NCBI GenBank assembly: GCA_022376925.1
Contig: JAIOJX010000032.1
Location: 171,331,979-171,395,978 of the forward strand
Length of the DNA stretch: 64,000 nt
Direction of reading: 5' to 3'
Source: Tragulus kanchil
Taxonomy: Eukaryota > Chordata > Mammalia > Artiodactyla > Tragulidae
Part shown: one piece after another, positions 11,851-23,445 of the stretch
Numbering within the stretch: position 1 is the stretch's first letter
How the letters are laid out: every line of letters starts with the position of its first letter
Program-made: the position numbers and the translations under genes
Notes under the pieces: generated by a model
Told to the model about the DNA's origin: nothing
Database searches by the model: none
What the model saw: the letters and a program-made list of their open reading frames with translations, nothing else

Positions 11851-12997
11851 CATCAGAGGAAATGGCCTATACTTTGAAATGCTAGACAGCAGCTTTTCCG
11901 TCCCCATCCGATGAGCCTCGCCCCTGCCCTGGCCTGCATCCCTCACTCTTCCTCCTTGGAGCACTCCCTCCACAGATCACTTGCACAAGAACCCCTGTCT
12001 CCGGCTCTGCTTCCAAGAACTTGACCCAATTGGGGCTCATTCACTCTCATCAGATTCGAAAGTGGTTTAAGATCCTATAGGGAGCTGTATGTGTACGTGA
12101 GTTGGTGCTAAGTTACTTCAGTCGTGTCTGACTCTTGGCAACCCTATGGACTGTAGCCCGCCAGGCTCCTCTGTCCATGGGATTCTCTAGGCAAGAACAC
12201 TGGAGTGGGCTGCCATGCCCTCCTCCAGGGGGTCTTCCCAGCCCAGGGATGGAACCCGTGTCTCTTGTGTCTCCTACATTGGCAGCAAGTTCTTTACCAC
12301 CAGCACCGTCTGGGAGGCCCAGTAGGTTGTCTAGTGACCCCCGAAAGATATATGTCCATGTATTGAACCCTGAAATCTGTGAATGTCACCTCCTTTGGAG
12401 AAAAGGTCTCTGCAGAGTAATTAAGGATTTTAAGATGCGATCATCCTAGATTATCCTAAGCCCAATGACAGGTTTTCTTAAAGAGACACACAGAGGAGAA
12501 GCCACGTGAAGATGGAGGCAGAGACTGGAGCAATGTGGCCACAAGTCAAGAACATCCGGAGCCACCAGAGGCAGGAGGACGCAGGGGGATCCTCCCCTAG
12601 AGCTCCAGGAGGGCGGCCCTGCCCACACCTTGACATCAGGCTCCTGGCCCCCACAGCCTTCGGCTTTAGGCGCCAGTTGTGGTCATTTGCTACAGCAGCC
12701 AGATACCCACCCAAGGGTAAGACTTCCTGCAGTTCTTGAAGCTCAAGTCCTGCCCCGTGACGACAGGAGGGTGCCGCGGCCCCTCCCAGACTTCTTCAAG
12801 TGTTTTGTCTGTTTGTTTTGTTTGTAGGCTGTGCTGTACAGTATGCAGGATCTTAGTTCCCCGATCAGGGATTGAACCTGTGTCCCCTACACTGGGAGCT
12901 TGGGGTTTTAACGATTAGACCGCCCGCTGAGCTCATCAGAGGAAATGGCCTATACTTTGTGCTAAAATCGCTGCATGAGACAGCAGCTTTTCCGTCC

Positions 12998-13484
12998 CTG
13001 AAGGTCAGCCTCTCTGCCTTCTCTCAGCATCTCTCTGCTCGGAACTGTCCCCTCCTCAGTGCGCCCCTCCCGTCTTTGTTCTTGCTCTAAGAATAACTTT
13101 AAAGACCCTTTCGTCCTCCTCGGGGTTTCTGGCAAGCAGCAGCCACGTCCCGCCCGTGTTTCTGGGGACGGCGTCATTTCCCAGGATCCCTCCTGATGCG
13201 GCTCTCCCTCCCCTGTATCTGGTCCATCTTCTCACATCAGGCAGCTCGGCCTGGCTCTCCTCCTGCTTCCCTCTTCTCATCTTCATCATGATTATTCATG
13301 ATTGTATAATCAGGATGTCTCTTTAAAGAAGCTCCCTACTTTATATTAGCTGACAGAATAAAAGGTTCTCCATTAAATGGTGCCTCCTTTCTGCTCCCTG
13401 AAAGGCAAAAGCTAATGAAATACTCTGACCAAAATGAAAATAGCAGAAAACTTCCAGGAGCCGTTGAAGGGCTGTTTGGGTGGA
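12998..13484. other. Unique, partly A+T-rich intergenic sequence; no gene seen
   Basis: No repeat signature that I can name. 13290-13480 is A+T-rich and complex (not low-complexity), and might be a conserved non-coding element; only a comparison would tell. Confidence 0.5.
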
Positions 13485-15652
13485 AGCTTTTAGAGGTCAG
13501 GAGTCATTGATCGAGGGCTGTAATTGAGCAAGGAAGGGAGATGGCAGATTGGGCTCACACCCGGGAGGCGGGTGTGATGTAATTGACTTGCCTGCCAGGC
13601 GCCGAGTTCATGAAACCCTGGCTTCCCTGCCTGGACCCTGAGAGCAGCTTCCTAATGGGCTCTGTGCGGCCAGGCCTGGGGCCCTCCAATCCCAACCCCA
13701 CCGAGCCGCCAGGACCACGACCGCCAGACGGCCTGCCGCCTCTCGCGTGCAGGAGCCGCTTCCGCGTTCAGACGCGGCCTTTCCAGGCCCAGGGTCTCCT
13801 GCCTTGGCAGGCAGCGTCTTTCCCCTTGAGCCGTCTGGGAGACCCTTCCGAGACACGACGGCAAGTCAGAATCAGCTCCCACTCTGCAGTGAGGTGAGTG
13901 GACCTAGAGACTGTCGCACAGAGTGAAGGAAGTCCGAAGGAGGACGACAAGTGTGTAATGTCACGCGTGTGGAACCTAGGAAAATGGTACCGGTGAACTC
14001 GCCGGAAAGCAGAACCAGAGCCACAGAGGGAGAGAGCAAACTTATGGACAGCAAAGGGGAAGGGCGGGTGGGGTGAGCCGGGAGGCTGGGGCTGACCCAC
14101 CGTTGGTACCGCGTATGGGGTCGATACTGATGAGAGCCTACAGCACAGGCGCCCCTCGCAGTGATCTGTGGTGACCTAAATGGGAGGAAATCTAAAAAAG
14201 AGGGGATATATGTATACGTAGAACTGACTCACTTTGCAGAAGCTAACACAACATTCTAAAGCAGCTATGGAAGTGAAGTCGCTCAGCCATGCCCGCCTCT
14301 TGGCAACCCCATGGACTACAGCCCAGCAGGCTCCTCTGTCCGTAGAATTCTCCAGGCAAGAAGACTGGAGAGGGCTGGCGCTCCCTTCTCCAGGGAAGCT
14401 TCCCAACCTAGGCATCGAACCCAGGTCTCGCACACTGCAGGCAGATTCTTTACCATCTGAGCCACCAGGGAAGCCCCAAAGCAGCTATATTCCAATAACA
14501 ATTCATTATAAAAAGATCCTTCACCAAATAAACCTCCTGAGCACTTACTACCTACCAAGCACTATAGGCAAGCTTTTAGAGGTCAGGAGTCGTTGGTCGA
14601 GGGCTGTAAGTGAGCAGGGAAGGGAGGTGGCAGATTGGGCGCACACCCGGGAGGCGGGTGTGATGTAATGGAGTGGCGTGCCAGGCGCCGGGGTCATGAA
14701 GCCCTGGCTTCCCGGCCTGGACCCGGAGAGCAGCTTCCTAATGGGCTCTGTGCGGCCAGGCCTGGGGCCCTCCAATCCCAACCCCACCGAGCCGCCAGGA
14801 CCACGACCGCCAGACGGCCTGCCGCCTCTCGCGTGCAGGAGCCGCTTCCGCGTTCAGACGCGGCCTTTCCAGGCCCAGGGTCTCCTGCCTTGGCAGGCAG
14901 CGTCTTTCCCCTTGAGCCGTCTGGGAGACCCTTCCGAGACACGACGGCAAGTCAGAATCAGCTCCCACTCTGCAGTGAGGTGAGTGGACCTAGAGACTGT
15001 CGCACAGAGTGAAGGAAGTCCGAAGGAGGACGACAAGTGTGTAATGTCACGCGTGTGGAACCTAGGAAAATGGTACCGGTGAACTCGCCGGAAAGCAGAA
15101 CCAGAGCCACAGAGGGAGAGAGCAATCTTATGGACAGCAAAGGGGGAAGACGGGGTGGGGTGAGCCGGGAGGCTGGGGCTGACCCACCGTTGGTACCGCG
15201 TATGGGGTCGATACTGATGAGAGCCTACAGCACAGGCGCCCCTCGCAGTGATCTGTGGTGACCTAAATGGGAGGAAATCTAAAAAAGAGGGGATATATGT
15301 ATACGTAGAACTGACTCACTTTGCAGAAGCTAACACAACATTCTAAAGCAGCTATGGAAGTGAAGTCGCTCAGCCATGCCCGCCTCTTGGCAACCCCATG
15401 GACTACAGCCCAGCAGGCTCCTCTGTCCGTAGAATTCTCCAGGCAAGAAGACTGGAGAGGGCTGGCGCTCCCTTCTCCAGGGAAGCTTCCCAACCTAGGC
15501 ATCGAACCCAGGTCTCGCACACTGCAGGCAGATTCTTTACCATCTGAGCCACCAGGGAAGCCCCAAAGCAGCTATATTCCAATAACAATTCATTATAAAA
15601 AGATCCTTCACCAAATAAACTTCCACCTCCTGAGCACTTACTACCTACCAAG
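13485..15652 (+). repeat. Tandem duplication D5, offset 1086
   Basis: Copy 1 13485-14566, copy 2 14571-15652. The first ~230 bases differ at many sites (GTCATTGATC against GTCGTTGGTC, and others); the remaining ~850 are nearly identical. Confidence 0.95.
13910..14560 (+). repeat. L1 3'-UTR remnant with nested Bov-A2 (second copy 14996-15640)
   Basis: The L1 end text (AACTTATGGACAGCAAAGGG, GGATATATGTATACGTAG, CACTTTGCAGAAGCTAACAC) is interrupted by a reverse Bov-A2 at 14269-14477. The 11-bp target-site duplication AAAGCAGCTAT stands at 14258-14268 and 14478-14488. Confidence 0.8.
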
Positions 15653-16327
15653 CATTTCCCATACTCCATCTAATTTAATCCCCCAAGTAATCACACACAC
15701 ACACACATCTAACCAGTGCAAGAATCATGCCCACTGCTGTGTCCACCTGCCTGATCACCAACACCTGTGCCCTCACCTGACTCCAATGAGGTTATCCAGG
15801 CCCCTGTCCACTGACTCTGTCCACCTTTCTGACCCCCAAGTTGGCTTTCCAAGCAGGACGAGAACATGCCACGCATTTTAACCTCTTTGACAGTGACAGG
15901 CAGGTCTAAGGAAGCCAGGCATGTCCTACCTGGCAGGTCCAAGTTCATCCGGTGCCCTCACAGGTCCTGGCAGGTAGCAGGCGCTCAGCACGTGTGTGTC
16001 GGACGTGTTTCTTCCTCATGCAGGGGGTTCCCTCCCACAGAGCCTCTCACCTGCATCTTCCTCTCATCTGGTGTCTGGGCAACTTGCTGGCCGATCCCTG
16101 GGTCAGCATCAAGGTGTGGATGCAGCTGCTGCCACTGTTGTGTTGGCTGAAACGCCTCTCATCCTGACACCCAGAGAAACCCTGGCTTCCCACCCCGCCC
16201 CACCGGGCACTGCCTTTACCCGAGCTGACTGCACAGCTCTGCTGGGTTCGGCCCGGAAGTCAGGACGATGAGATGGTGGTGTGCCACCAGAAGGGTGCTC
16301 GGCCACTTGAACCCAGAAAAGGTCCAG

Positions 16328-16602
16328 GGCCTTCCCTGGCAGTCCAGTGTGTAAACAGTCCACCTTGCAGTGTGGGGGGCACCAGTTCGATCCCTGGCCC
16401 AGGAAGATCCCACGTGCCACGGAGCGGCTGGACTGACGTGTCCAATTACGAGCCAGTGCTCTGGAGCGCATGCGCCCAGAGCCGGTGCTCTGCGACGAGA
16501 GAGGCCACTGCAGTGGGAGGCCCACACGGGCCAAAGAATAAAGATGGATGAAAATAAATTAAAAAACCAATAAAAGAGGCCCAAATTAAAAAAAAAAAAA
16601 TC
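16328..16602 (+). repeat. tRNA-derived SINE with A-rich tail
   Basis: GCCTTCCCTGGCAGTCCAGT, GTTCGATCCCTGGCCC, GCTCTGGAGCGCATGCGCC, then AAATAAATTAAAAAACC and an A13 tail. Confidence 0.85.
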
Positions 16603-17342
16603 CAGACGCTAGGCTAAGCGAGCACTGCTAAGATGAGAGGAGCCGTTCTGCCCTCCAGAGGTGTTAAATTGAAAAAAAAAAAAAGGTCCTGCATGTCCCT
16701 GAGTGTGAGGCATGTATTGTGGATCCACCACCCGGTCTGTCGCTGGGAACAGCCCCCGTCCCCAGGTCTCTGGGTCGCTGGGCTCCCTTAGGAGAGCGCC
16801 CCTGGGAGGGCAGCCATGACGTGCATTGTTTGCGTGGTCACGGGTGAGGAAGCGCAGGTTTGCAGCCCCCATCCCAAGCATTTCCAGTTGGCTCCCCAGC
16901 CCTCCACACCACCCTCGGTGAGGGACGAGGGTCCCAGGATGCAAGCCTGCGTTCCCTCGTGGGCCCATCCTTCCCTCACTGCACGAGCATCTCCTCAGGG
17001 CCCGCTAGGGTCCCAGCCATGCGAGAGGCGCCGGGCCCCTGCCTGAGTGCGCCTGGCCATCGGTCACAGCACGGGCTGGAGAGGAGGGCTGTCTGCGGAG
17101 GACGCCGCGCACGAGGGCCTGCGCTCCCAGAAGAGTCTGGCTCTCCAGCCGCCCCTGGAGCACCTGCTCTCGGGAAAGAGTGCAGGGTGGGGCTGGGGGG
17201 TCTGGAGGGACCAGGTCTTGAGAGGAGAGCGAGTGGGGCGAGTGGGGTAAGGCGGGCCGGGCCCGCAGACAGGCTGAGGAGTTTGGACTTGATCTCAAGG
17301 TCAAAATGAGCCGTTGAGCAGGGATTCAAACTCAAGACCAGT

Positions 17343-17710
17343 AAAGACTTAAAGAGGGGGCTTCCCTGGTAGCTCAGGGGTAAAGAGTTCGCCTGTCAAT
17401 GCAGGAGACACCAGTTTGATCCCTGACCCGGGAAGATCCCACAGGCTGTGGAGCCACAAAGCCCATGAGCCACAACTATGGAGCCTGTGCTCTAGAGCCT
17501 CGGAGCCGCAGCTGTGGAGCCCGTGGGCCGCAACTACTGAAGCCCGTGAGCCCTAGAGCCCGAGCTCCACAGCAAGAGGTCACTGCAACAAGAAGCCTGC
17601 TCACCTCAGCTAGAGAGTAACCCCAACTCCCTGCAACTAGAGAAGAGCCTGTGGCAGCAGTGAAAGCCCAGAATAGCCGAAATTTGAAAAAAAAAAAAAA
17701 AAGACTTAAA
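17343..17710 (+). repeat. tRNA-derived SINE with intact target-site duplication
   Basis: Body 17354-17699 flanked by AAAGACTTAAA at 17343-17353 and 17700-17710. Long form with three GCAACT/CTAGAGCC tail modules and a poly-A end; direct evidence of LINE-mediated insertion. Confidence 0.9.
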
Positions 17711-17728
17711 AAGGTATGACTACTGGGA

Positions 17729-17840
17729 CTTCCCTGGTGGTCCAGTGGTTCAGACTTCATGTTTCCAACGCAGGGGGTCCCATGTTCAATCCCTGACTGG
17801 GGAACTAAGATCCTACATGCCGTGCAATTTGGCCAAAACA
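17729..17840 (+). repeat. CHR-2-like SINE
   Basis: GGACTTCCCTGGTGGTCCAG ... GTTCAATCCCTGACTGGGG ... ATGCCGTGCAATTTGGCC. Confidence 0.8.
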
Positions 17841-17859
17841 TAAAGATTAGAAAATAAAG

Positions 17860-18235
17860 AGATATAATTACGAATCTAGCAGATGCAAATTAAGATTACA
17901 ATGAGAGAGGCCTCCATACACCCATCAGACTGGAGAATTTGTCGCTATGTCACAGCAAGTGCTACTGATAATGTAGAGCAACAGAGGCTCTGCTGGGAGT
18001 GTTGCTGATAACACTACCGCGAAAACAGTGTGGCTAGGTCGGCTAAAACCGAGGCGTTCAATACCCAGTGAGACGTGGAAACGTGACTGGAACATCCACA
18101 GAGCACAACAGTAGAATATTACACAACAGGAAGAGAGAATAAACGAGTTATTCAAGTCCACGTGAATAAATTCCACCGTGCTGCAAAAAAAAAGTCACAG
18201 AATACAAGTGATAATCCTTTGTTTACGTTCAGACA
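17860..18235 (+). repeat. L1 (mammalian-wide) 3' fragment
   Basis: GCAAATTAAGATTACAATGAGAG, CATCAGACTGGAGAATTTG and TAGAATATTACACAACAGGA match the end of old L1M-type elements. Confidence 0.65.
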
Positions 18236-18244
18236 TATCCGTCA

Positions 18245-18590
18245 TTTTTAAAATTTTTTTTAAAATTTATTTCTGGCTCTTCTGGGTTTTCACTTCTGCT
18301 GCAGGCTCTTCTCTAGTTGCAGGGAGTGGGGGCTCCTCTCTAGTTGAAGTGAGCAGGCTTCTTGTTGCAGTGACCTCCTTTGTGGAACTCGGGCTGTAGG
18401 GCACACGGGCTTCAGTCGTTGCAGCTCATGGGCTCAATAACTGCGGCTCTAGAGCACAGGCTCCATAGTTGTGGCTCCCAGGCTTAGCTGTTCCACAGCA
18501 TGTGGGATCTTCCCCGATCAGGGATCGTACCTGTGTCTCCTGCATCGGCAGGTGGATTCTTTACCACTGAGCTATGAGGAAGGCCCCACA
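18245..18590 (-). repeat. tRNA-derived SINE, long form, reverse
   Basis: TTCTCTAGTTGCAGGGAGTG, CATGGGCTCAATAACTGC, TCCCCGATCAGGGATCGTAC, CCACTGAGCTATGAGGAAGG. Confidence 0.8.
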
Positions 18591-18647
18591 TCTATCATTT
18601 AAGGACACACACACATACATGGTTAGAACACTTCACCACAGTTGGTG

Positions 18648-18740
18648 GGGAATTCCCTGGTGGTCCGTGGTTAGGAGTCAGCCATGAGCATGGATTCCAT
18701 CCACGGTCCCACAGGCTATGTGGCTCGGCCTAAACTAATA
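18648..18740 (+). repeat. CHR-2-like SINE fragment
   Basis: GGAATTCCCTGGTGGTCCGTGG and a decayed box; A+T-rich tail runs into 18740-18810. Confidence 0.6.
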
Positions 18741-19454
18741 ATAACAAATTTATTATACAAATATTTTTATTAACAACAAATCTATTATTAATAAATTATT
18801 AGCAATAAGTAATTGATCAAAGCTCGTTTTAAAAGCCATGTAATTGGGGATGTGGAGTGCCATCCAGCAGGGTGGCCCGACCTGCCTCTGTTGCTCCGCA
18901 CGGGGCCTTCCCATCGCTCCCTCCAGCTGACAGGTGGGCCCACTGGAGCAGAACTGAGGCACTTCCCGAGCCCAGGGCCCTCACCGCTCGTATCCCCCTA
19001 AAAAAGGGAGCATGTTGGGAGGCTTGCCAGCCCTTCTATTGTAAAGGGGGGATTTTTAAATAACGATTTTATTTATAAATTCTTTTAAAAGAGATGAGAA
19101 AGACGCGATAGTGACAGGACCACCCAGGCCTCTGAGAGCAGAGGGGCCGGCCGCTGACCCGGGGCAGGGTGGCGGATGCAGCGGTGACCATGACTACCTG
19201 CCCCCGCCAGGAACAAGCTGGGCTCTCCAGAGCACGGCACTCTTCACCAGGGCCTGCGGATGCCTGTCAGGTTGAATTCCCTCGTCGTCATTTGGATCAT
19301 GAGACCAAACAGACTGGAGTGTCGTGTTGGGTGGATTAACGTATATCCTGTAGTTTTAAATGAAATGCCAAGATGTTGGCATGATTTTGAATCTACAAGA
19401 CAGCATGTTGCTCAGAAGACAGCACTGAGAAGCAGCTTAGAAATGAAAAGGTTC

Positions 19455-19575
19455 TGGGACTTTCCTGGAGACCCAGTGTTAAGATGGCTTACTTCCACTG
19501 CAGGGTCCATGGGTCCAATCCCTGGTAAGGGAACTGAGATCCTACGTGTTATGTATCTCAGCCAGGGGGAAAAAA
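19455..19575 (+). repeat. CHR-2-like SINE
   Basis: GGGACTTTCCTGGAGACCCAG ... GGGTCCAATCCCTGGTAAGG ... TCAGCCAGGGGGAAAAAAAA. Confidence 0.7.
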
Positions 19576-19611
19576 AAAGCAAAAAGAAAAGATTCTTATT
19601 ATATAGCCATT

Positions 19612-19826
19612 TGGAGCTTCCTGGTGGCCCAAATGGTAAGGAATCCGCCTGCGGTGCAGGAGCCCTGGGTTCCACCCCTGGGTTGGGAGAATCCCCTGGA
19701 GCAGGGCATGGCTGCACGTTCCGGTCTTCTTGCCTGGAGAATCCCGTGGACAGAGGAGCCGGGTGGGCTGCAGTCCATGGGGTCACAGGGAGTCGGGCAG
19801 GACTGAGCAACTAACACACGTTCGTA
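19612..19826 (+). repeat. Bov-A2 SINE
   Basis: AGCTTCCTGGTGGCCCAAAT ... TCTTCTTGCCTGGAGAATCC ... GGAGTCGGGCAGGACTGAGC. Confidence 0.9.
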
Positions 19827-20082
19827 CATCCATCAGCAACGTGAACTGCTCACAGTTGTGATTTGTCGCAACATAATCACTAGGACACAGTTGGAATTAA
19901 CAGACTTACACACACGTGTCTCCCCTCACTTCAGATAAAGTAGAGGGTGTTTGCAAAGTGTGAAAGCGTCCACTAGCTCATTCAGTGTTCAGTTGGTTCA
20001 GTTGTGGGTGATAACACACGTGTGCCCCAGCTGATCTGTCCTTGAGTGAAAGAATTTAGACCCACGTGAAGACAGACGAGGG

Positions 20083-20300
20083 GGGCTTCTCAGGAGGCAC
20101 ACGCGGTAAAGAACCTGCTTGCCAGTGCTGGAAAAGCAAGAGACTCACCTTCCACCCCTGGGTCGGGACGGTCCCTCGGGAGGCCGCCACAGGAGCCCAC
20201 TCCAGTATTCTTGCCTGGGGAAAGCCTGTGGACAGAGGAGCCTGGGGGGCTACAGTCTAAGGGGCTGCAAAGCTTCAGACACGACTGAGTGACTTGGCAT
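20083..20300 (+). repeat. Bov-A2 SINE
   Basis: GGGCTTCTCAGGAGGCACAC ... CAGTATTCTTGCCTGGGGAA ... CTTCAGACACGACTGAGTGA. Confidence 0.88.
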
Positions 20301-20355
20301 GTACACAGCACGTAGGAAGACAGATGGAGCCTGCTCCAATGGTCCTGTCCCTGCC

Positions 20356-20412
20356 CCCATTTTCCAGATGAGAAAACTGAGGCTTAAAGAGGCTTGCCTC
20401 AAAGCCAGCCGA
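20356..20412 (+). repeat. MIR core fragment
   Basis: CCCATTTTCCAGATGAGAAA then ACTGAGGCTTAAAGAGGCTT, the conserved MIR core. Confidence 0.75.
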
Positions 20413-21232
20413 GGAGGCTCAAAAAAGGGACAAAGAAGCAGACATGACGTCTCACTGGGCAGGGAAGGGGTTCATCTCGCTCTTTGAGGAGGCAGGACTG
20501 GAGGAGAAAGGCAGGAACAGTTGCCTGGGTGCAGAGGTGTGAACAGGCAGGACTGAGGTGTGGAGGGGGAGCCCTAATTGCAGGGTGTCGAAGTGAATGG
20601 AATGCAGGGGGAGAAGCAACAGGATCATCACCTTGTGGAGGGCCTGGTCAGGACCCCTTAAATAGGGGAGTCAGTGCCAAAAATGATGACCCTGTTGATG
20701 GTGAGCTGGCCAGACCGGGCTGCCCACCAGTTGGGTCACCTGGGCAGGGTCCTAACTGTCAGCTCGGTGACTCCGGACTCCTGCAGCTGGGCGGGAACTG
20801 TCACCTCCCAGGCCCACCAGGACCAGCACACCTGCTCGTCTCCTCCGTTTCAGCCCCGACCCATCTCTTCTCCCCTCGGGCCGCTGGCTTTTCTTCCAGT
20901 GACTGAACCTGAGGCGCCCTGGGGTGAGTCTCAGCCCGAAGGCCTCAGCGGTGAGCTGGCCACGACCGAGGAGGGAGAGAGCAGGGAGGGCAGAGCTGCC
21001 CCAACCCCAGCCCAGCCTGAGGACCACCACCCTGAGGTCCCAGGAGGTGCCGGGCGCTGAGCCTCCCCGGGGGAGCTTGCCACTCACCTAGCTCCATCTT
21101 CAGACTCGGATGACTTGAAATTGGCATTTTTTAACCCTCCGGTCTTTTTGTGTCGGGGTTTTAGTGGTGAAATACACACACACACACACAGAGGCAGTTG
21201 CTGTTGTTCAGTTTCCAAGTTCTGTCACTCTC

Positions 21233-23445
21233 TAGCTGTATGTAAGACAAGTTACGTATCATTTAACATATGTGTATGTGTGGTTTCTTTAATCTATAAA
21301 AGTTGCCTCCTGTTTTCTCAAAGTTCCTTTCATTCCTGCTCAGTGAAAGGCTGGGAGCTTTGCCGGGACCTCTCCAGGGTGAGACACTAATGAGGGTGAT
21401 CTAGGGAATGCCCCAGAGCTCCGACTGTTAGCTCTCTGCGCTTTGACTGCCTAGGGCCTGGGTTCAGTCCCTAGTGGTCCAATGGTTAGGACTCTGCGCT
21501 TTCTCAGCCTAGGGCCTGGGCGGGATACTAAGAACCTGCAAATCAAGTGGCACAGCCAAAAAAAGACAAACAAACAAAAAACTATGGTGATCAGACCGCA
21601 TCTCGCCTAATTCTCACTTGCCTAACTCCCCAGTTCTTGAGAAATAAAGAAAAATGAAATTGCTAAATATCAAGGCCACTTCCAGTCGGAGGCCCCAAAC
21701 ACAACCAATCACCAGGCCAGTAGGTGGCGCCAAAGGCTACTCTGCCTCAGGGCGGAGGGGCCCTTCCTGGTCCCCGACAGCCTGCTACTCCTGCAGGAAG
21801 GGGCAGACAGGCCTCGCCAGGCCTGGTCATGAGCTGGGTTTGGGGAATAAAGAGACAGGAAGGACAAATCTGGTTTCAATTCCTCCCTGTGGGCTAAAGC
21901 GTGGAGGAGACACCCCGACTGAACCGGCCAGAGAAGGTGATTTCTGGGCTGAGCTGAGCGCAGCACAAGTGTCGCCTGGGCGAGGGAAGGCTGCCGGGAG
22001 AGAGCTGCCCCGAGGCCCCAGGTGTGTCTGGGGAACGGCTGGCCGCGGACAGCCGGCTCTGGGACGGGAGATCAGGGCCGACTGTGTCTGCGAGAATCTC
22101 CTTCCCCTGAGTGGGTGAGGGGCCTGCTGTGCTCTGGATTCCCTGCCCAGGTCACTCGAGCTGCCCGAGGCGAGGATGCGGGAGGGAGAGCCCGGGTGGC
22201 TCGGAGCAGAGGCAGGAAGTGGAACAAAACCAGAATCCACCAGCCCCTTTCCGTCTGTCCCCCTCCCTTTCTATCTGCTTCTCCGCATTCTTCTTAAATG
22301 CCAGGTCACCTGGCCAGGGTTGGTGGTGGCGGTTCATTCTCATTAGCTGTATGTAAGACAAGTTACGTATCATTTAACATATGTGTGTGTGTGGTTTCTT
22401 TAATCTATAAAAGTTGCCTCCTGTTTTCTCAAAGTTCCTTTCATTCCTGCTCAGTGAAAGGCTGGGAGCTTTGCCGGGACCTCTCCAGGGTGAGACACTA
22501 ATGAGGGTGATCTAGGGAATGCCCCGGAGCTCCGACTGTTAGCTCTCTGCGCTTTGACTGCCTAGGGCCTGGGTTCAGTCCCTAGTGGTCCAATGGTTAG
22601 GACTCTGCGCTTTCTCAGCCTAGGGCCTGGGCGGGATACTAAGAACCTGCAAATCAAGTGGCACAGCCAAAAAAAGACAAACAAACAAAAAACTATGGTG
22701 ATCAGACTGCATCTCGCCTAATTCTCACTTGCCTAACTCCCCAGTTCTTGAGAAATAAAGAAAAATGAAATTGCTAAATATCAAGGCCACTTCCAGTCGG
22801 AGGCCCCAAACACAACCAATCACCAGGCCAGTAGGTGGCGCCAAAGGCTACTCTGCCTCAGGGCGGAGGGGCCCTTCCTGGTCCCCGACAGCCTGCTACT
22901 CCTGCAGGAAGGGGCAGACAGGCCTCGCCAGGCCTGGTCATGAGCTGGGTTTGGGGGATAAAGAGACAGGAAGGACAAATCTGGTTTCAGTTCCTCCCTG
23001 TGGGCTAAAGCGTGGAGGAGACACCCCGACTGAACCGGCCAGAGAAGGTGATTTCTGGGCTGAGCTGAGCGCAGCACAAGTGTCGCTTGGGCGAGGGAAG
23101 GCTGCCGGGAGAGAGCTGCCCCGAGGCCCCAGCTGAGTCTGGGGAACGGCTGGCCGTGGACAGCCGGCTCTGGGACGGGAGATCAGGGCCGACTGTGTCT
23201 GCGAGAATCTCCTTCCCCTGAGCGGGTGAGGGGCCTGCTGTGCTCTGATTCCCTCCCGGGCCACTCGAGCTGCCCGAGGCGAGGGCGCGGGAGGGAGAGC
23301 CCAGGTGGCCCGGAGCAGAGGCAGGAAGTGGAACAAAACCAGAATCCACCAGCCCCTTTCCGTCTGTCCCCCTCCCTTTCTATCTGCTTCTCCGCATTCT
23401 TCTTAAATGCCAGGTCACCTGGCCAGGGTTGGTGGTGGCAGTGCC
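21233..23445 (+). repeat. Tandem duplication D6, offset 1111
   Basis: Copy 1 21233-22343, copy 2 22344-23445. Holds a tRNA-derived SINE and unique sequence. Copies differ at about ten clustered sites in the last 300 bases (see the A-B-A finding). Confidence 0.95.
21460..21585 (+). repeat. CHR-2-like SINE (second copy 22571-22696)
   Basis: CCTAGTGGTCCAATGGTTAG ... GGGATACTAAGAACCTGC ... GCACAGCCAAAAAAAGAC, with an internal repeat of GCCTAGGGCCTGGG. Confidence 0.7.

Larger units (their letters stand above)
10818..12997 (+). repeat. Tandem duplication D4, offset ~1082
   Basis: Copy 1 10818-11905, copy 2 11906-12997. Copy 1 ends noisily (about 11878-11905, against 12960-12997), and small indels mark the first bases of copy 2. 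Confidence 0.95.
15653..21232. other. Intergenic block without duplications; no gene supported
   Basis: Besides the listed repeats it holds unique stretches 15700-16327, 16603-17341, 18750-19454 and 20413-21170. A (CA)n run is at 21176-21190. Frames in the G+C-rich parts show no known domain. 15630-15690 looks like the head of a MIR element. Confidence 0.55.
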
